From Balamuthia mandrillaris (Eukaryota > Discosea > Longamoebia > Balamuthiidae): 64,000 nucleotides of DNA. The stretch is taken from the NCBI GenBank assembly GCA_031835245.1, contig JAVKOQ010000238.1, positions 17,163 to 81,162 on the forward strand, given 5' to 3'. Numbering within the stretch: position 1 is the stretch's first letter; every line of letters begins with the position of its first letter. Below the pieces are notes generated by a model. It worked only from the letters and a program-made list of their open reading frames with translations, was not told the origin of the DNA and ran no database searches. Both the position numbers and the translations under genes were made by a program. Below are positions 49,238-57,944 of the stretch, piece by piece.

Positions 49238-49907
49238 TGATGAAGAAGAAGAAGAAGAAGAAGAACGAACAGATGGAATAGCAGAAGAAGAAAAAGAAGC
49301 TACAGAAGAGGCCGAAGACGAAGACGAAGTCGAAGAAGGAGAAGCAAAGTGAGCAGAAGTCAGAGGCGAACGACCCGCCGAAGAAGCAGAAGCAGGAGAA
49401 GGAGGTAATGGCGGCAACTTTTTCGTGCTGTTGCCGTTGTTGCTGTGGTTACGCGAGAGAACAGTGGAGGTCACCGCTCTTCTATAGGCAACCGTGTTGG
49501 CCTGTTTGCCTGTCCGTTTGTTGTGGTGGTGATGACTTTCTCCTTCTGCTCTTGGTAGCTCTTCATAAGAGGCAGAAGAAGAAGCATAAGAGGAGGAGTC
49601 GTCTCTGGCCAAAGTGGGAGGAAGGGGTTTGCGCGGCGGTGGAGGTCCTCTCCTCTCAGGAACAGAAGTTATGGGGCGTTGTTGTCTCTTTCTTGCGGCT
49701 TCGTTGGAGGAAGTGGAAGAAGCAGAAGAGGAAGCTTTGATGGCGGCCATTTCGGCACGCAGCTGATCCAACGAGGTGGAGGAGCCGCCGGTAGACCAGT
49801 CCTCTCTATGCGTTGTGTCGTTGGTTAATCCGATGAACACAACAATAAAAATAAATACAAGATAGAAGAGGATCAAAAAAAAACCTATTTTCGAGAACTT
49901 GAGCCAT
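45969..49907 (-). CDS. SH3-domain scaffold protein, Pro/Ser-rich, two SH3 domains
   Basis: A tiny first exon gives MAQVLEN and splices (GTTTTTTTTTG donor at 49,884; CATAG acceptor at 49,806) in phase to REDWSTGGSSTSLDQLRAEMAAIKAS. I prefer this to the open frame that continues upstream from an ATG at 50,092, because that frame runs through T-rich intron-like sequence. The long second exon is Ser/Pro/Lys-rich with a coiled region (AEQRRRKLMEAKKHL). The next exon carries an SH3 domain at about 47,870-48,050 (AIAVACFDFSGEEDDELSF, WWTGTS, GMFPANHVKL), a proline-rich, RGG-like segment (RGGIRGGGRGGMRGRG), and EEQQRRLEREADELL. A final exon encodes a second SH3-like domain (FKKGTIIVVTEVDE, GYIQGKDKKQGWFPDYYV) to 45,969. 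An adaptor for actin or endocytic machinery is inferred. Confidence 0.85.
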
Positions 49908-50293
49908 TGGCTTTTTTCTTTTAAAAGAAATCTACCGGTGGGTTTGTTTCGCTTTTGGAGGGTCGTGACCTTCTCACTCTTTCTTTCTCCTCTCGCTGAA
50001 GGCCGCCAGAAGTGAAGAGCAAAACGAATTTTGTACTTTCGTTTATTAACAAAAAAGAGAACAGAAATTAGAGGGAAAATCGGGTGCTTCATTAGGTCAT
50101 TTTCTCTGAAAAAAGATTAAAAGATTATCCATTTTTGGAATTTATTAATTTAAAATTAATTAATTAACCGGTTCTCACATGTGCAGCACTTCATCACTTT
50201 TTGTGCATCTTTTGAGCTGCTAAATTCATGTCGACATAAAGTGTCCACATAAATTAATTGTCGACCGACTCATTTTTTATTTTTGGGTTTCGC
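49908..50293. other. AT-rich intergenic spacer
   Basis: Very AT-rich (runs of TTAATTAAT near 50,140-50,165) between the SH3 gene start and the MTMR14 stop. It should contain the SH3-gene promoter. No gene seen. Confidence 0.6.
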
Positions 50294-50938
50294 TCATTTG
50301 AAGCGAGAAGAGAATGAAGTCCATTTGTTTGCTTTCTTCTTCTCGCGGTCGTTATTTTCACCCTCGCCGCCTTCCTTGCTTTGCTTCGACCCGGATTGGC
50401 GAAAGAGAGGTCTCATCTTGTCTTGATAGAGAGACAATCCAAGCTTAGCATACGCTTCAATCCTCCGCTTCCTCTCCTCAGCATCGCAACGAGGATAACG
50501 AGAAGTAAAGTCGTTTTGTTCTTGTTGTTCTTTGTTCGAGGGAGATGAAGATGCTGATGAGGATTGCTGTTGGAATTCGGACCAGGCTGTGAAGATGGAG
50601 AATTGCTCATCTGCAATGAAGGGACAAACGGAGAGGTACCAGAAAAAGATCTCTTCGCTTTTGTTGCATCGTCCCAAAAGGTTATGGCTATGTGAGAGAG
50701 AGAGAGAGAGAGAGAGCGAGAAACGTTAAACTATTAAAAAGAGGAAGAAAAAGGGAAAGAAGAAAGAAACCCAAAAAGAAGCCAATCATAGCCAACGGTG
50801 AGATAGAGCATTTCTTCAGCGGATAAAGAATGATGAACCACGCCGTCTGCCCAAAGGCTTAAACGCAACAAACTGATCCATAACGGCGTTCTATCCCATC
50901 CTTTGTTTTATGGTCAAAAATAACGTGTGTGAGATAGA

Positions 50939-50974
<36 letters not shown>

Positions 50975-51495
50975 TACCAGAGACGCAATGAACTAACAGT
51001 CCTTTGTCTTCTGTTCGCGGGTTAACAAGAATGGAAAGCATGGTCTTCAAATAATTTTGTGTGAGAGTAACTTGTGTTACAAAGAGAACGACAAATGAGA
51101 ACAATGGGAATAGAGCAAAGAGAAGAAAGATGCATGTGTGAGAGCGGAAGAAGAGCGAGGGAAAGAGGAAAACAGAGAAGAATAACATACTCATGCCCCA
51201 AGAAGTGCATTGACGCCACTCAACAAAGGAGAATTGTGAGGGAACCGAAATCTGTACAGACATTTTGTTCCAATTCGCACAAAGCCCTTGTGCTGCAGTA
51301 TAACGATGAGTGCGTTTAGCAAACTAAAATAAATAGATGGAAGAGGATATTTACTGTTGTAACCCCCAATAGACCACGTTTTGTACAAGTCCACTCCTAA
51401 CAAGCAAAAGTATGAAAAAGTTACAAAGGGGAAGAAGCCGAAGAAGCACAACAACAACAACAACAACATAAGACAACAACAAACACAACAACATA

Positions 51496-51539
<44 letters not shown>

Positions 51540-51747
51540 GCAAGCAGAAGAAGACGGAGAAGAAGAAGAACAAGAACAAGGTTTACCAGGATAAGGGATA
51601 TGAACGAGAGTAAAGTCATTGGCATAAATTTCAGCTGAGAGATGTTCTGAAGTTGCTGTTGTAACACCCATTACTTTCATTTTATGGTCCACCATCAAAT
51701 CGCATATCTTTTTTGTAAAAAGGGTGTCATTACAAAACGATAAGAGG

Positions 51748-51794
<47 letters not shown>

Positions 51795-52928
51795 GAGACA
51801 GAGAGAGAGACAGAGAGAAGAGGAACAGTACATGTGTTACAGAGAGTTTGCGTAACACCTCGGCGTCCATTCCACGGAAACGGAGCTTCTCTTTTCTGTG
51901 GGTGAAGGTGATAACAAGTAAGTAGAAAGAGGAAGAGAGAACATATAAAGAAGTAAGAAATGATACGTTTTGACGGGAAGAACTGCTTTGCTGCGAATGC
52001 CTATTTCAGCCGCCTCCGCCAAAGCTCCCGAACGACAAATGTTCCTGTTGTTGAATATGAGGACAGGAACGGGGAAGCGGGACCTTGACCTTGCCCAACA
52101 TGCCTCCACGAAAAGGTCCTCCATATTTCGTCCTTCATTCACTGTTGCAGAAATAGAAATGGGCAAGAATGAGAAACAACAGCGAGGAAGAAGAAGAAGA
52201 AGAAGAAGAAGAAGAACAAGAAGAACAAGAAGAAGAAGAACAAGAAGAAGAACAAGAACAAGAACAAGAACAATAATAAGAAGAAGAAGAAGAAGAAGAA
52301 GAACAAGAACAAGAACAAGAAGAAGAACAAGAAGAAGAACAAGAACAAGAACAAGAACAAGAACAAGAAGAACAACAAGAACAAGAAGAAGAAGAAGACC
52401 ATGAAGAACAAGAACAACAGGAACAACAACCAGAAGCAAGAACACGAACAACAACAAGAAGAAGAACAAACCAACGGTTGGTTGAGGCACGAAAAGCTCT
52501 TGCTGCGGGATGATCAGCTCCACCGGGTAGGAGTCACAAAGCTCACCACGCGGGTTGCTCAGCAGGTGGACCTCATAGTCCCTCGCGAAAAGCGCGTTGC
52601 AGCGTTCTTGCACTCTGCCCAACTGTCAAAGGTTTCGCATCGTTGTTAACCCATCTTATTGTTTTATAAACAAATAATAAAAAAAAATAATAAAAAATAA
52701 AAAATAAAAAATAAAAAATAATAAAAATAAAAAATAAAAAATAAAAAATAAAAAATAAAAAATAAAAAAATAAAAATGGAATGCGAAGATGTGAAGCCGT
52801 ACGGAACGATCGAAACGATGGCTGTTGAGAACAGCGGCATGAGAAGCGTAGAACGTGAACAGCTCTTCTAGCTCCACAACCGGTTGGGCTTTCGTCGTTG
52901 AGTCGGTGGAGTGGTTTCCTTCTTCCAT
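50294..52928 (-). CDS. MTMR14: MTMR14 (hJUMPY)-type phosphoinositide 3-phosphatase
   Basis: Removes the 3-phosphate of PtdIns3P and PtdIns(3,5)P2, counteracting autophagy and endosomal signalling. Order of motifs follows MTMR14: ELEELFTFYASHAAVLN, DYEVHLLSNPRGELCDSYPVELIIP, RFPVPVLIFNNRNICRSGALAE, KLRFRGMDAEVLRKLS, ICDLMVDHKMKVMGVTT, AEIYANDFTLVHIPYPG, TQNYLKTMLSILVNP, then the CX5R catalytic loop GLLVHCVSG|WDRTPLWISLLRLSLWADG (Cys and Arg present), EEMLYLTVGYDWLLFG, and a C-terminal tail with EERKRRIEAYAKLGLSLYQ. The start is MEEGNHSTD at 52,928. Introns contain (CAA)n, GAAGAACAA arrays and an (AAAAT)n tract on the plus strand, i.e. T/C-rich on the sense strand. Exon edges approximate. Confidence 0.92.
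52180..52470 (+). repeat. GAA/CAA array in an MTMR14 intron
   Basis: About 290 bp of GAAGAA, GAACAA and AACAAG units. It reads TTC/TTG on the sense strand of the host gene. Open frames across it (Leu/Phe/Val or Arg/Thr repeats) are artefacts. Confidence 0.9.
52676..52777 (+). repeat. (AAAAAT)n array in an MTMR14 intron
   Basis: About 100 bp of AAAAAT units with slips to AAAT, in the first intron of the MTMR14 gene. On the sense strand it is T-rich. Confidence 0.9.
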
Positions 52929-53343
52929 TTCTTTCGCTTTTTTTTTTTTCGTTTTTTTCAAAAACAAAGTTGTCGCGCATGAGCGTCGAACCGACCAAAA
53001 CAGTATAATCTTCGGATGAGGATAATGTTTGTCTTCACTCAAATCAGTCTTGCGGTGGACAAAACCACTTGACGAAATTTACCCATCAAAGGAACAATAC
53101 GTAATGAAATTTTTCCTAGAATTAAATTATAATTATTATAGAAAAAATTGGCGCGAAACTATTATAAAAGATAAAGAAAAACAAGAATGAGCAGCAGAAC
53201 CACGCGCAAGAGAAAAAGCAGAACAAGCGCTGAAGAAGGAAGCGGAGGAGACTCCCACCCAAGAGGAAACCAACGACGAGCCTAAGGAGGAGGAAGAAAC
53301 ACAAGAACCAAAACAGTGCGTTACCGCTTTTTTGTTCTTCGGG

Positions 53344-53374
<31 letters not shown>

Positions 53375-53509
53375 AGTGAAGAGAGAAGTAAAAAACTAAT
53401 AAAAGTATTACCAACAACGTTGGCGTTAAAACCCAGGAAAAAAACTAGGGCCACCTCATCTTCCAGTTCATCCTCGTCGTCCTCTTCCACCACTTCCACC
53501 GCGACAACA
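52929..53509. other. divergent upstream region with coding-like Glu/Lys stretch
   Basis: Between MTMR14 (minus) and the conserved gene at 53,510 (plus). 53,194-53,316 reads, in the frame of the downstream gene style, as AREKAEQALKKEAEETPTQEE... and ends at a GTGCGT donor-like site, but that frame has a stop just before it and no ATG. A (GA)n tract follows at 53,342-53,371. It could be an upstream exon whose start I cannot find, or 5' UTR. Confidence 0.4.
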
Positions 53510-54871
53510 ATGGAGAACCCGGAGACTTGGCTGAGAGATACTATTTTGGCCTTTCCTGAGCTGGAGGAGTTGGCCAAGGAAGACAAAGGAGACTCGGAAG
53601 AGGTCAGGGCTGCCTATGCTGAGTTATTTACGGCTATCGCTAGTCGACTACTCAACGAAACAGGTATTTTTCTCTGCTTTCTCTCTCTCTCTCTCTCTCT
53701 CTCTCCTTCTCCTTTGCTTATTCTTGCTCCTACTTCTTCTTGTTCTTTTGTTTTTCTTCTTCTTCTTCCTCTTCTTCGTTCTTCGTTCTTCGTCTTTCTT
53801 CGTTCTTCTTCTGCTTCTTCCTCTTTTTTTTTACAAAAAATGCTTAACGTGAATACAGCGATGTACATCAATGATAAGCCACATCGTTTCGTAGAAGTAG
53901 AGTTCTATCTCAAAGGTCCTTTCAACCACATCGACATTTTCACTCATTGCGATGAACGCCAGCAAACTTGCGGCAAGTGGTACTTCCATCGCACCGGCAG
54001 CGGGTACAAAGGCGGTTCTTACAAAGGTTTGTGTTTTTCTTACGTTCTCGTTCTATGTGTTGTCTCCATTTCTCTTTCCTCTCTTTCTCTTTCTAGTTTG
54101 CTTTCTTTTCTTATTCTGTACTCACACATTCCCAACAAAGGAATGGACTTGACATTTGGTGGACAAAAGCCAGCAAGCAGCAAACCTGCTGTTTACGGCG
54201 GAATCCTCATTCGCGCCATCCAACCGCTCGATCCCGTAACGAACAAGCCAACAGGAGATCTTATAGAAGGCCCTTGTTTGGTGGTGGACCACGTCTTGGA
54301 GCTTTGCGACAGCCCCTCCATCCAAGACTTTGTGGGGACCCATTGTGAAACTGCTGATGTTCCTTCGGCCGCAACGAGGCCCGGTAGCAAACTTTATGTT
54401 GCTCCTTTGGACACTTCTTCTTCATCATCATCTTCTTCCTCTTCAAACGGAAAAGCAAAGAAGAAAAATACTGACAAAGGAAAAGAAAAGAAAGAAGCAG
54501 AAGAGGAAGAACATGCACCAGCACAACTGTGGGCAAGCCCGAGAGTAGGACTTTCAGGCAAGAAACAACTGGACGGCATGGAATACTACATCATGAAGAA
54601 CTATCGCTTCCACTCAGCACCCAACCTGATGAAGAAAGGCAAACCCAACCAGATATTGGCCCTGCACGTCTCCGGCAAGTACTCGGTGGAGCAAATCTGT
54701 GCAGCAATGGGCATGAAGGCAGCCGGCAAGAAGACCGTGCAGGGCTACATCGCCGACTACGAAAAAGGCAAAAAGGGCAGCAAGAAGGCCAAGGAATTCT
54801 TTGCCATGAAGAGCTTGAGCACCGGTGCTTGGAACGAGCTGTATGGAGTGATTGCTCGAGACTACTTCTAG
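53510..54871 (+). CDS. conserved protein of unknown function
   Basis: The start is the ATG of MENPETWLRDTILAFPELEELA; the frame is open further upstream through poly-Ser but without an ATG. Two introns: GAAACAG|GTATTT...AATACAG|CG and AAAG|GTTTGTG...CAAAG|GA, both phase 1, giving NETAMYIND and YKGMDL. The exons read RFVEVEFYLKGPFNHIDIFTHCDERQQTCGKWYFHRTGSGYKGGSYKG, FGGILIRAIQPLDP-like, DLIEGPCLVVDHVLELC, and LWASPRVGLSGKKQL. This looks like an enzyme fold conserved across fungi and protists, possibly related to DNA-3-methyladenine-glycosylase-like proteins, but I cannot name it securely. The C-terminus is Lys-rich with KKTVQGYIADYEKGKKGSKK. Introns carry (CT)n and TTC repeats on the sense strand. 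Confidence 0.75.
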   Translation: MENPETWLRDTILAFPELEELAKEDKGDSEEVRAAYAELFTAIASRLLNETGIFLCFLSLSLSLSPSPLLILAPTSSCSFVFLLLLPLLRSSFFVFLRSSSASSSFFLQKMLNVNTAMYINDKPHRFVEVEFYLKGPFNHIDIFTHCDERQQTCGKWYFHRTGSGYKGGSYKGLCFSYVLVLCVVSISLSSLSLSSLLSFLILYSHIPNKGMDLTFGGQKPASSKPAVYGGILIRAIQPLDPVTNKPTGDLIEGPCLVVDHVLELCDSPSIQDFVGTHCETADVPSAATRPGSKLYVAPLDTSSSSSSSSSSNGKAKKKNTDKGKEKKEAEEEEHAPAQLWASPRVGLSGKKQLDGMEYYIMKNYRFHSAPNLMKKGKPNQILALHVSGKYSVEQICAAMGMKAAGKKTVQGYIADYEKGKKGSKKAKEFFAMKSLSTGAWNELYGVIARDYF

Positions 54872-54945
54872 AACAACGCTGGGTTTACTTTCTATTTTGT
54901 TCTTTTTCTTTGTTTCTTTATTCCTTTGCTGTGTACAAGTGTTAT

Positions 54946-55698
54946 TTACTCTTTGTTGGGATGTTGAAACAGAGAAGAGGTGGAAGACGGCGCAGAGGGC
55001 AGCTGCTGCGGCCTCAGCTGCTGATGTCGCTGGACCAGGAAAGAGGTGACCTTGTTCTTGTCCAAGAAGACGGTGGCGCCTCCCCCGCAGTACACCCGGT
55101 TCTCCAGGTTGATGGGCACCAACCAGTCCGGCACTCGCCGCTCCTCCCTCTCCTCCTCGGTCATGTACATGAGGGCAGCCAGGTCTTTGTACTCCTGGTT
55201 GGTCTCTGAGAACTCGAGCCTCACAGCATCGTCCGTCACCTCAATGTGCCGCAGCTCGCTTTGAAAGTCCGCTTCCTCTTCCTCCTTGTTCCTCATTCTC
55301 AGTACAGAGGAAGACTTTTTCTTGTTTTTGTTGTTGTTTTGGTTTTGGAAGAAGAAGACGTTTTGGAAGAGAGGACGTTGGGAGGCTGAGGTGCCTCCGC
55401 TCTCCAGCAAGACGTTGATGGTGGGCAGGGACAACTGGGTTGGGTGACGCCGTGGTTGTGGCGTTTGCTGGGGGGTTGTGTTGGTGGTGGTGTGGCTCAG
55501 GTGCTCCGTTGTGTGTCGTTGTTGTTGCTGGCTGTTGTTTTGGAGGTGCAATGCTCTGCTTTGTTGTTGTTGTGTGAGTGACAGCGCATGGCGGAGGCCA
55601 GCTGGGGCGTAGCAATGGGCACGACAGCCCGCAGCAGAGTAAACCACTCCGCAGCCTGCTGGATGGAATGGGTGAGCCTTTCTCATCATCATCATCAT
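54946..55698 (-). CDS. Gln/His/Thr-rich protein with a short conserved-looking C-terminal part
   Basis: Intronless, 251 residues from the first ATG of an MMMMM run at 55,698. The N-terminal half is low complexity (TQQQQSRALHLQ, NNSQQQQRHTTEH). The C-terminal half looks ordered and acidic: ADFQSELRHIEVTDDAVRLEFSETNQEYKDLAALMYMTEEERE, RVPDWLVPINLENRVYCGGGATVFLDKNKV. No family recognised. The 3' end lies only 75 bp from the stop of the convergent gene at 54,871. The upstream 55,712-55,800 has imperfect GGGGTAGTATTGTGTAGTG repeats. Confidence 0.45.
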   Translation of the reverse strand: MMMMMRKAHPFHPAGCGVVYSAAGCRAHCYAPAGLRHALSLTQQQQSRALHLQNNSQQQQRHTTEHLSHTTTNTTPQQTPQPRRHPTQLSLPTINVLLESGGTSASQRPLFQNVFFFQNQNNNKNKKKSSSVLRMRNKEEEEADFQSELRHIEVTDDAVRLEFSETNQEYKDLAALMYMTEEEREERRVPDWLVPINLENRVYCGGGATVFLDKNKVTSFLVQRHQQLRPQQLPSAPSSTSSLFQHPNKE

Positions 55699-56124
55699 GT
55701 GTGCTTCAAGGTGGTGTAGTGTGGGGTAGTATTGTGTAGTGGGGCAGTATTGTGTAGTGGGATGTAGGGTGGTGTAGCGTGGTGTAGGGTGTGGGGGTGT
55801 TGTGTGTTGTGTTGATGAGTTTGTTTTGTTGTTGTTGTTTGGTGGAGTTGAGTGGTTCTTCTTTTTTATTTCCTTTTTGCTGACAAGTTGAAAAAAATAT
55901 TGTCGATAATTCTGGACCAATCGAAAGGACTCCCTGCTGATGTCACCCGGACCACGTCAGTTGTCACGAAGAAGGACACCTCATAATCTGTCGACTTTCG
56001 ATCGATAACCCTCTTTTTTTTTTGATTTTTGGTTGGTGGGTTCGGAGGATAGCGGGTAAATAAACGGTCACCTGCCCCGAGACGACATGATGTGCCCTCT
56101 GCCACACAAAAGAAGGGAAAGACA
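55699..56124. promoter_or_regulatory. bidirectional promoter region (Gln-rich gene / SETD7-like gene)
   Basis: A 426-bp gap between divergent starts. It contains a TGTAGTG-type repeat (55,712-55,800), CCAAT at about 55,917, ACGTCA near 55,955 and GTCGACTTTCGATC at 55,990-56,003, the reverse complement of the 14-mer at 27,269-27,282. Confidence 0.45.
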
Positions 56125-57810
56125 ATGGAGGAGGACGAACAAAAAGAGGAAACGGAGGAGGAAGAGGAGGAGGAGGAAGTCTATGAGGGAGAGATAGACC
56201 CGACCACCGGGCTTCGTCATGGAGAAGGGACGTTGTCTTATTGGACGCGTGAGCGCAGCGGTGGAGGTCGCGCAAGGGTGTTGGTCGCCCGCTACCGTGG
56301 CCACTTCCGAGAGGGCAAACGCTCCGGCCACGGCTGCCTTGTCTTTGCCGACTCTCAACAAGCACCACAAGAGCCCGCATCACTCTACCACGAGGCTGTG
56401 ACAACAACCTCCCTGAAAAAAAGAAAGCTGGAAGAACAAGAAGAAGAACAAGAACAAGAAGTCAAAGACGAGGAAACGCCTGAGGGAGCTCAGTCCAGCC
56501 TGGAGGGCAACTGGGAGGATGATTGCCTGCATGGCCGAGGTGTCTACCGCTTTGGCGAAGGGGAGGCGCGCGTGGATGGAACGTGGCATCATGGCGAGTT
56601 GGAAGGGGCCGACGTCAGGGAGTATGACGCCAAGGGGCGGTTGGTCTATCATGGTAGCTACCAGGCAGGGCGAAGGCACGGCCCTGGGGTGCTTTTCTTT
56701 GCCGAGGAGGAGGGTGGCGGGCGCCTAGAGGGTACCTGGCAAAGGGGTCATGTGGAAGGGGAGAGCGTTCGTTTTTACTTTGGAGAGGATGGCTCCTTCT
56801 TGGAAGGAGAGTGGGATGCTCATGGGGACATGGTAGGTGCCCGGTTCTTTGAGGCGGAAGGCAGGCTGGACCCTCTTGCGAGGGCATACTCTTCTGCTGT
56901 CTATCTTCTTCGTTGTGCTGCTAAGAACGGAGGTGATGCCATCGATGGCGGGAAGGAAGAGGAAGAAGAAGCGTACAAGGAAGCTAACAAAGACAGTGAG
57001 GATGAGCCAACAAAGCCAGTCAACGGAAACAGGAACGAAGACGAGGGCGAAGAAGAGGCAGAAGACTATGACAAAGAAGGAGACAGTGACGAAGATGAAG
57101 AAGATGACGTAGGAGAAGAACCGCCGATCACATCAATGGAGTATCTCTGTCCAATGCTGCAAGATCCATACGAGGAACAGTGGGTCTACGTGAAGCAGTC
57201 CAACATTGAGGGAGCAGGAGAGGGCCTCTTTGCCAAACGAGATATCCCACCCAGAACGGTGCTCTCCTTCTACGCTGGCATCAAGGTACGGCACGAGCGC
57301 AACGACGAACGAGATTGGAGCCAGACGAGCAACGCCCTCTCCATTGATGACGAATGGGCTGTGGACGTGCCTCCTCCTTTCGACTCGTTGCAGTACTATT
57401 GCGCTTCTTTGGGACATAAAGCCAATCACTGCTTCCGTTTTGTTGACACTATTGAAGAACAATGGGAAGAGGAACGGCAAGAACAGCAAGAACGGAAGGA
57501 AGACGAGGAGAACAAGAAGAAGAGGGAGAAAGAAGCAGAGGCAGAGAGAGAGATGGGACGGAAACGAGAGAGAACGGAAACAGAACCATCAGTAAGCAAT
57601 CATAACTCGGTCTATCATCCATACTATCACCACCCACGTTTTGGAAAGATCAAGTGTTTAAAGAGCATTCGACACATTAGAAAGGGTGAAGAGATCTACG
57701 TGGATTATACGTATGACGAGGAGGACTGCCCTCCGTGGTTCAGGGCCAAACGAGACTTGGCTCGCCAAAGACTGAAACAACAAAAAGAGAAAAACAAAGA
57801 AAACACATAA
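56125..57810 (+). CDS. SETD7 (SET7/9)-like MORN-repeat lysine methyltransferase
   Basis: Intronless, 561 residues, start MEEDEQKEE. MORN repeats occupy about 15-260 (VYEGEIDPTTGLRHGEGTL, RYRGHFREGKRSGHGCLVF, LEGNWEDDCLHGRGVYRF, YHGSYQAGRRHGPGVLFF). An acidic Glu/Asp spacer follows, then the SET domain: VYVKQSNIEGAGEGLFAKRDIP, VLSFYAGIKV, SNALSIDDEWAVDVP, YCASLGHKANHCF (SAM-binding GHKANH), and PRFGKIKCLKSIRHIRKGEEIYVDYTYD (catalytic Tyr region). These match human SETD7, which monomethylates H3K4 and many non-histone lysines. Oddity: about 70 charged residues are inserted between ANHCFRF and the HPRFG strand, where the human enzyme has about 12 residues. Human SETD7 is about 366 residues, so this is much larger. 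Confidence 0.92.
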   Translation: MEEDEQKEETEEEEEEEEVYEGEIDPTTGLRHGEGTLSYWTRERSGGGRARVLVARYRGHFREGKRSGHGCLVFADSQQAPQEPASLYHEAVTTTSLKKRKLEEQEEEQEQEVKDEETPEGAQSSLEGNWEDDCLHGRGVYRFGEGEARVDGTWHHGELEGADVREYDAKGRLVYHGSYQAGRRHGPGVLFFAEEEGGGRLEGTWQRGHVEGESVRFYFGEDGSFLEGEWDAHGDMVGARFFEAEGRLDPLARAYSSAVYLLRCAAKNGGDAIDGGKEEEEEAYKEANKDSEDEPTKPVNGNRNEDEGEEEAEDYDKEGDSDEDEEDDVGEEPPITSMEYLCPMLQDPYEEQWVYVKQSNIEGAGEGLFAKRDIPPRTVLSFYAGIKVRHERNDERDWSQTSNALSIDDEWAVDVPPPFDSLQYYCASLGHKANHCFRFVDTIEEQWEEERQEQQERKEDEENKKKREKEAEAEREMGRKRERTETEPSVSNHNSVYHPYYHHPRFGKIKCLKSIRHIRKGEEIYVDYTYDEEDCPPWFRAKRDLARQRLKQQKEKNKENT

Positions 57811-57854
57811 ATAGAATAAGGCTGCCTATGCAGTGTTTATATTGAAGAGTGAAT

Positions 57855-57857
<3 letters not shown>

Positions 57858-57903
<46 letters not shown>
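57858..57903 (+). repeat. (GA)n microsatellite between convergent 3' ends
   Basis: About 46 bp of GA between the SETD7-like gene and the convergent F-box-SPRY gene. It is in the 3' flank of both. Confidence 0.9.
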
Positions 57904-57910
<7 letters not shown>

Positions 57911-57944
57911 ATAAAAGATTAAACATGTTCGTTTATCGAACGAA

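Noticed and set aside
49908-50092. An N-terminal extension of the SH3 scaffold starting at 50,092 with a membrane helix
   Set aside because: The hydrophobic part is T-rich intron; a short exon MAQVLEN splices in phase to the same protein.
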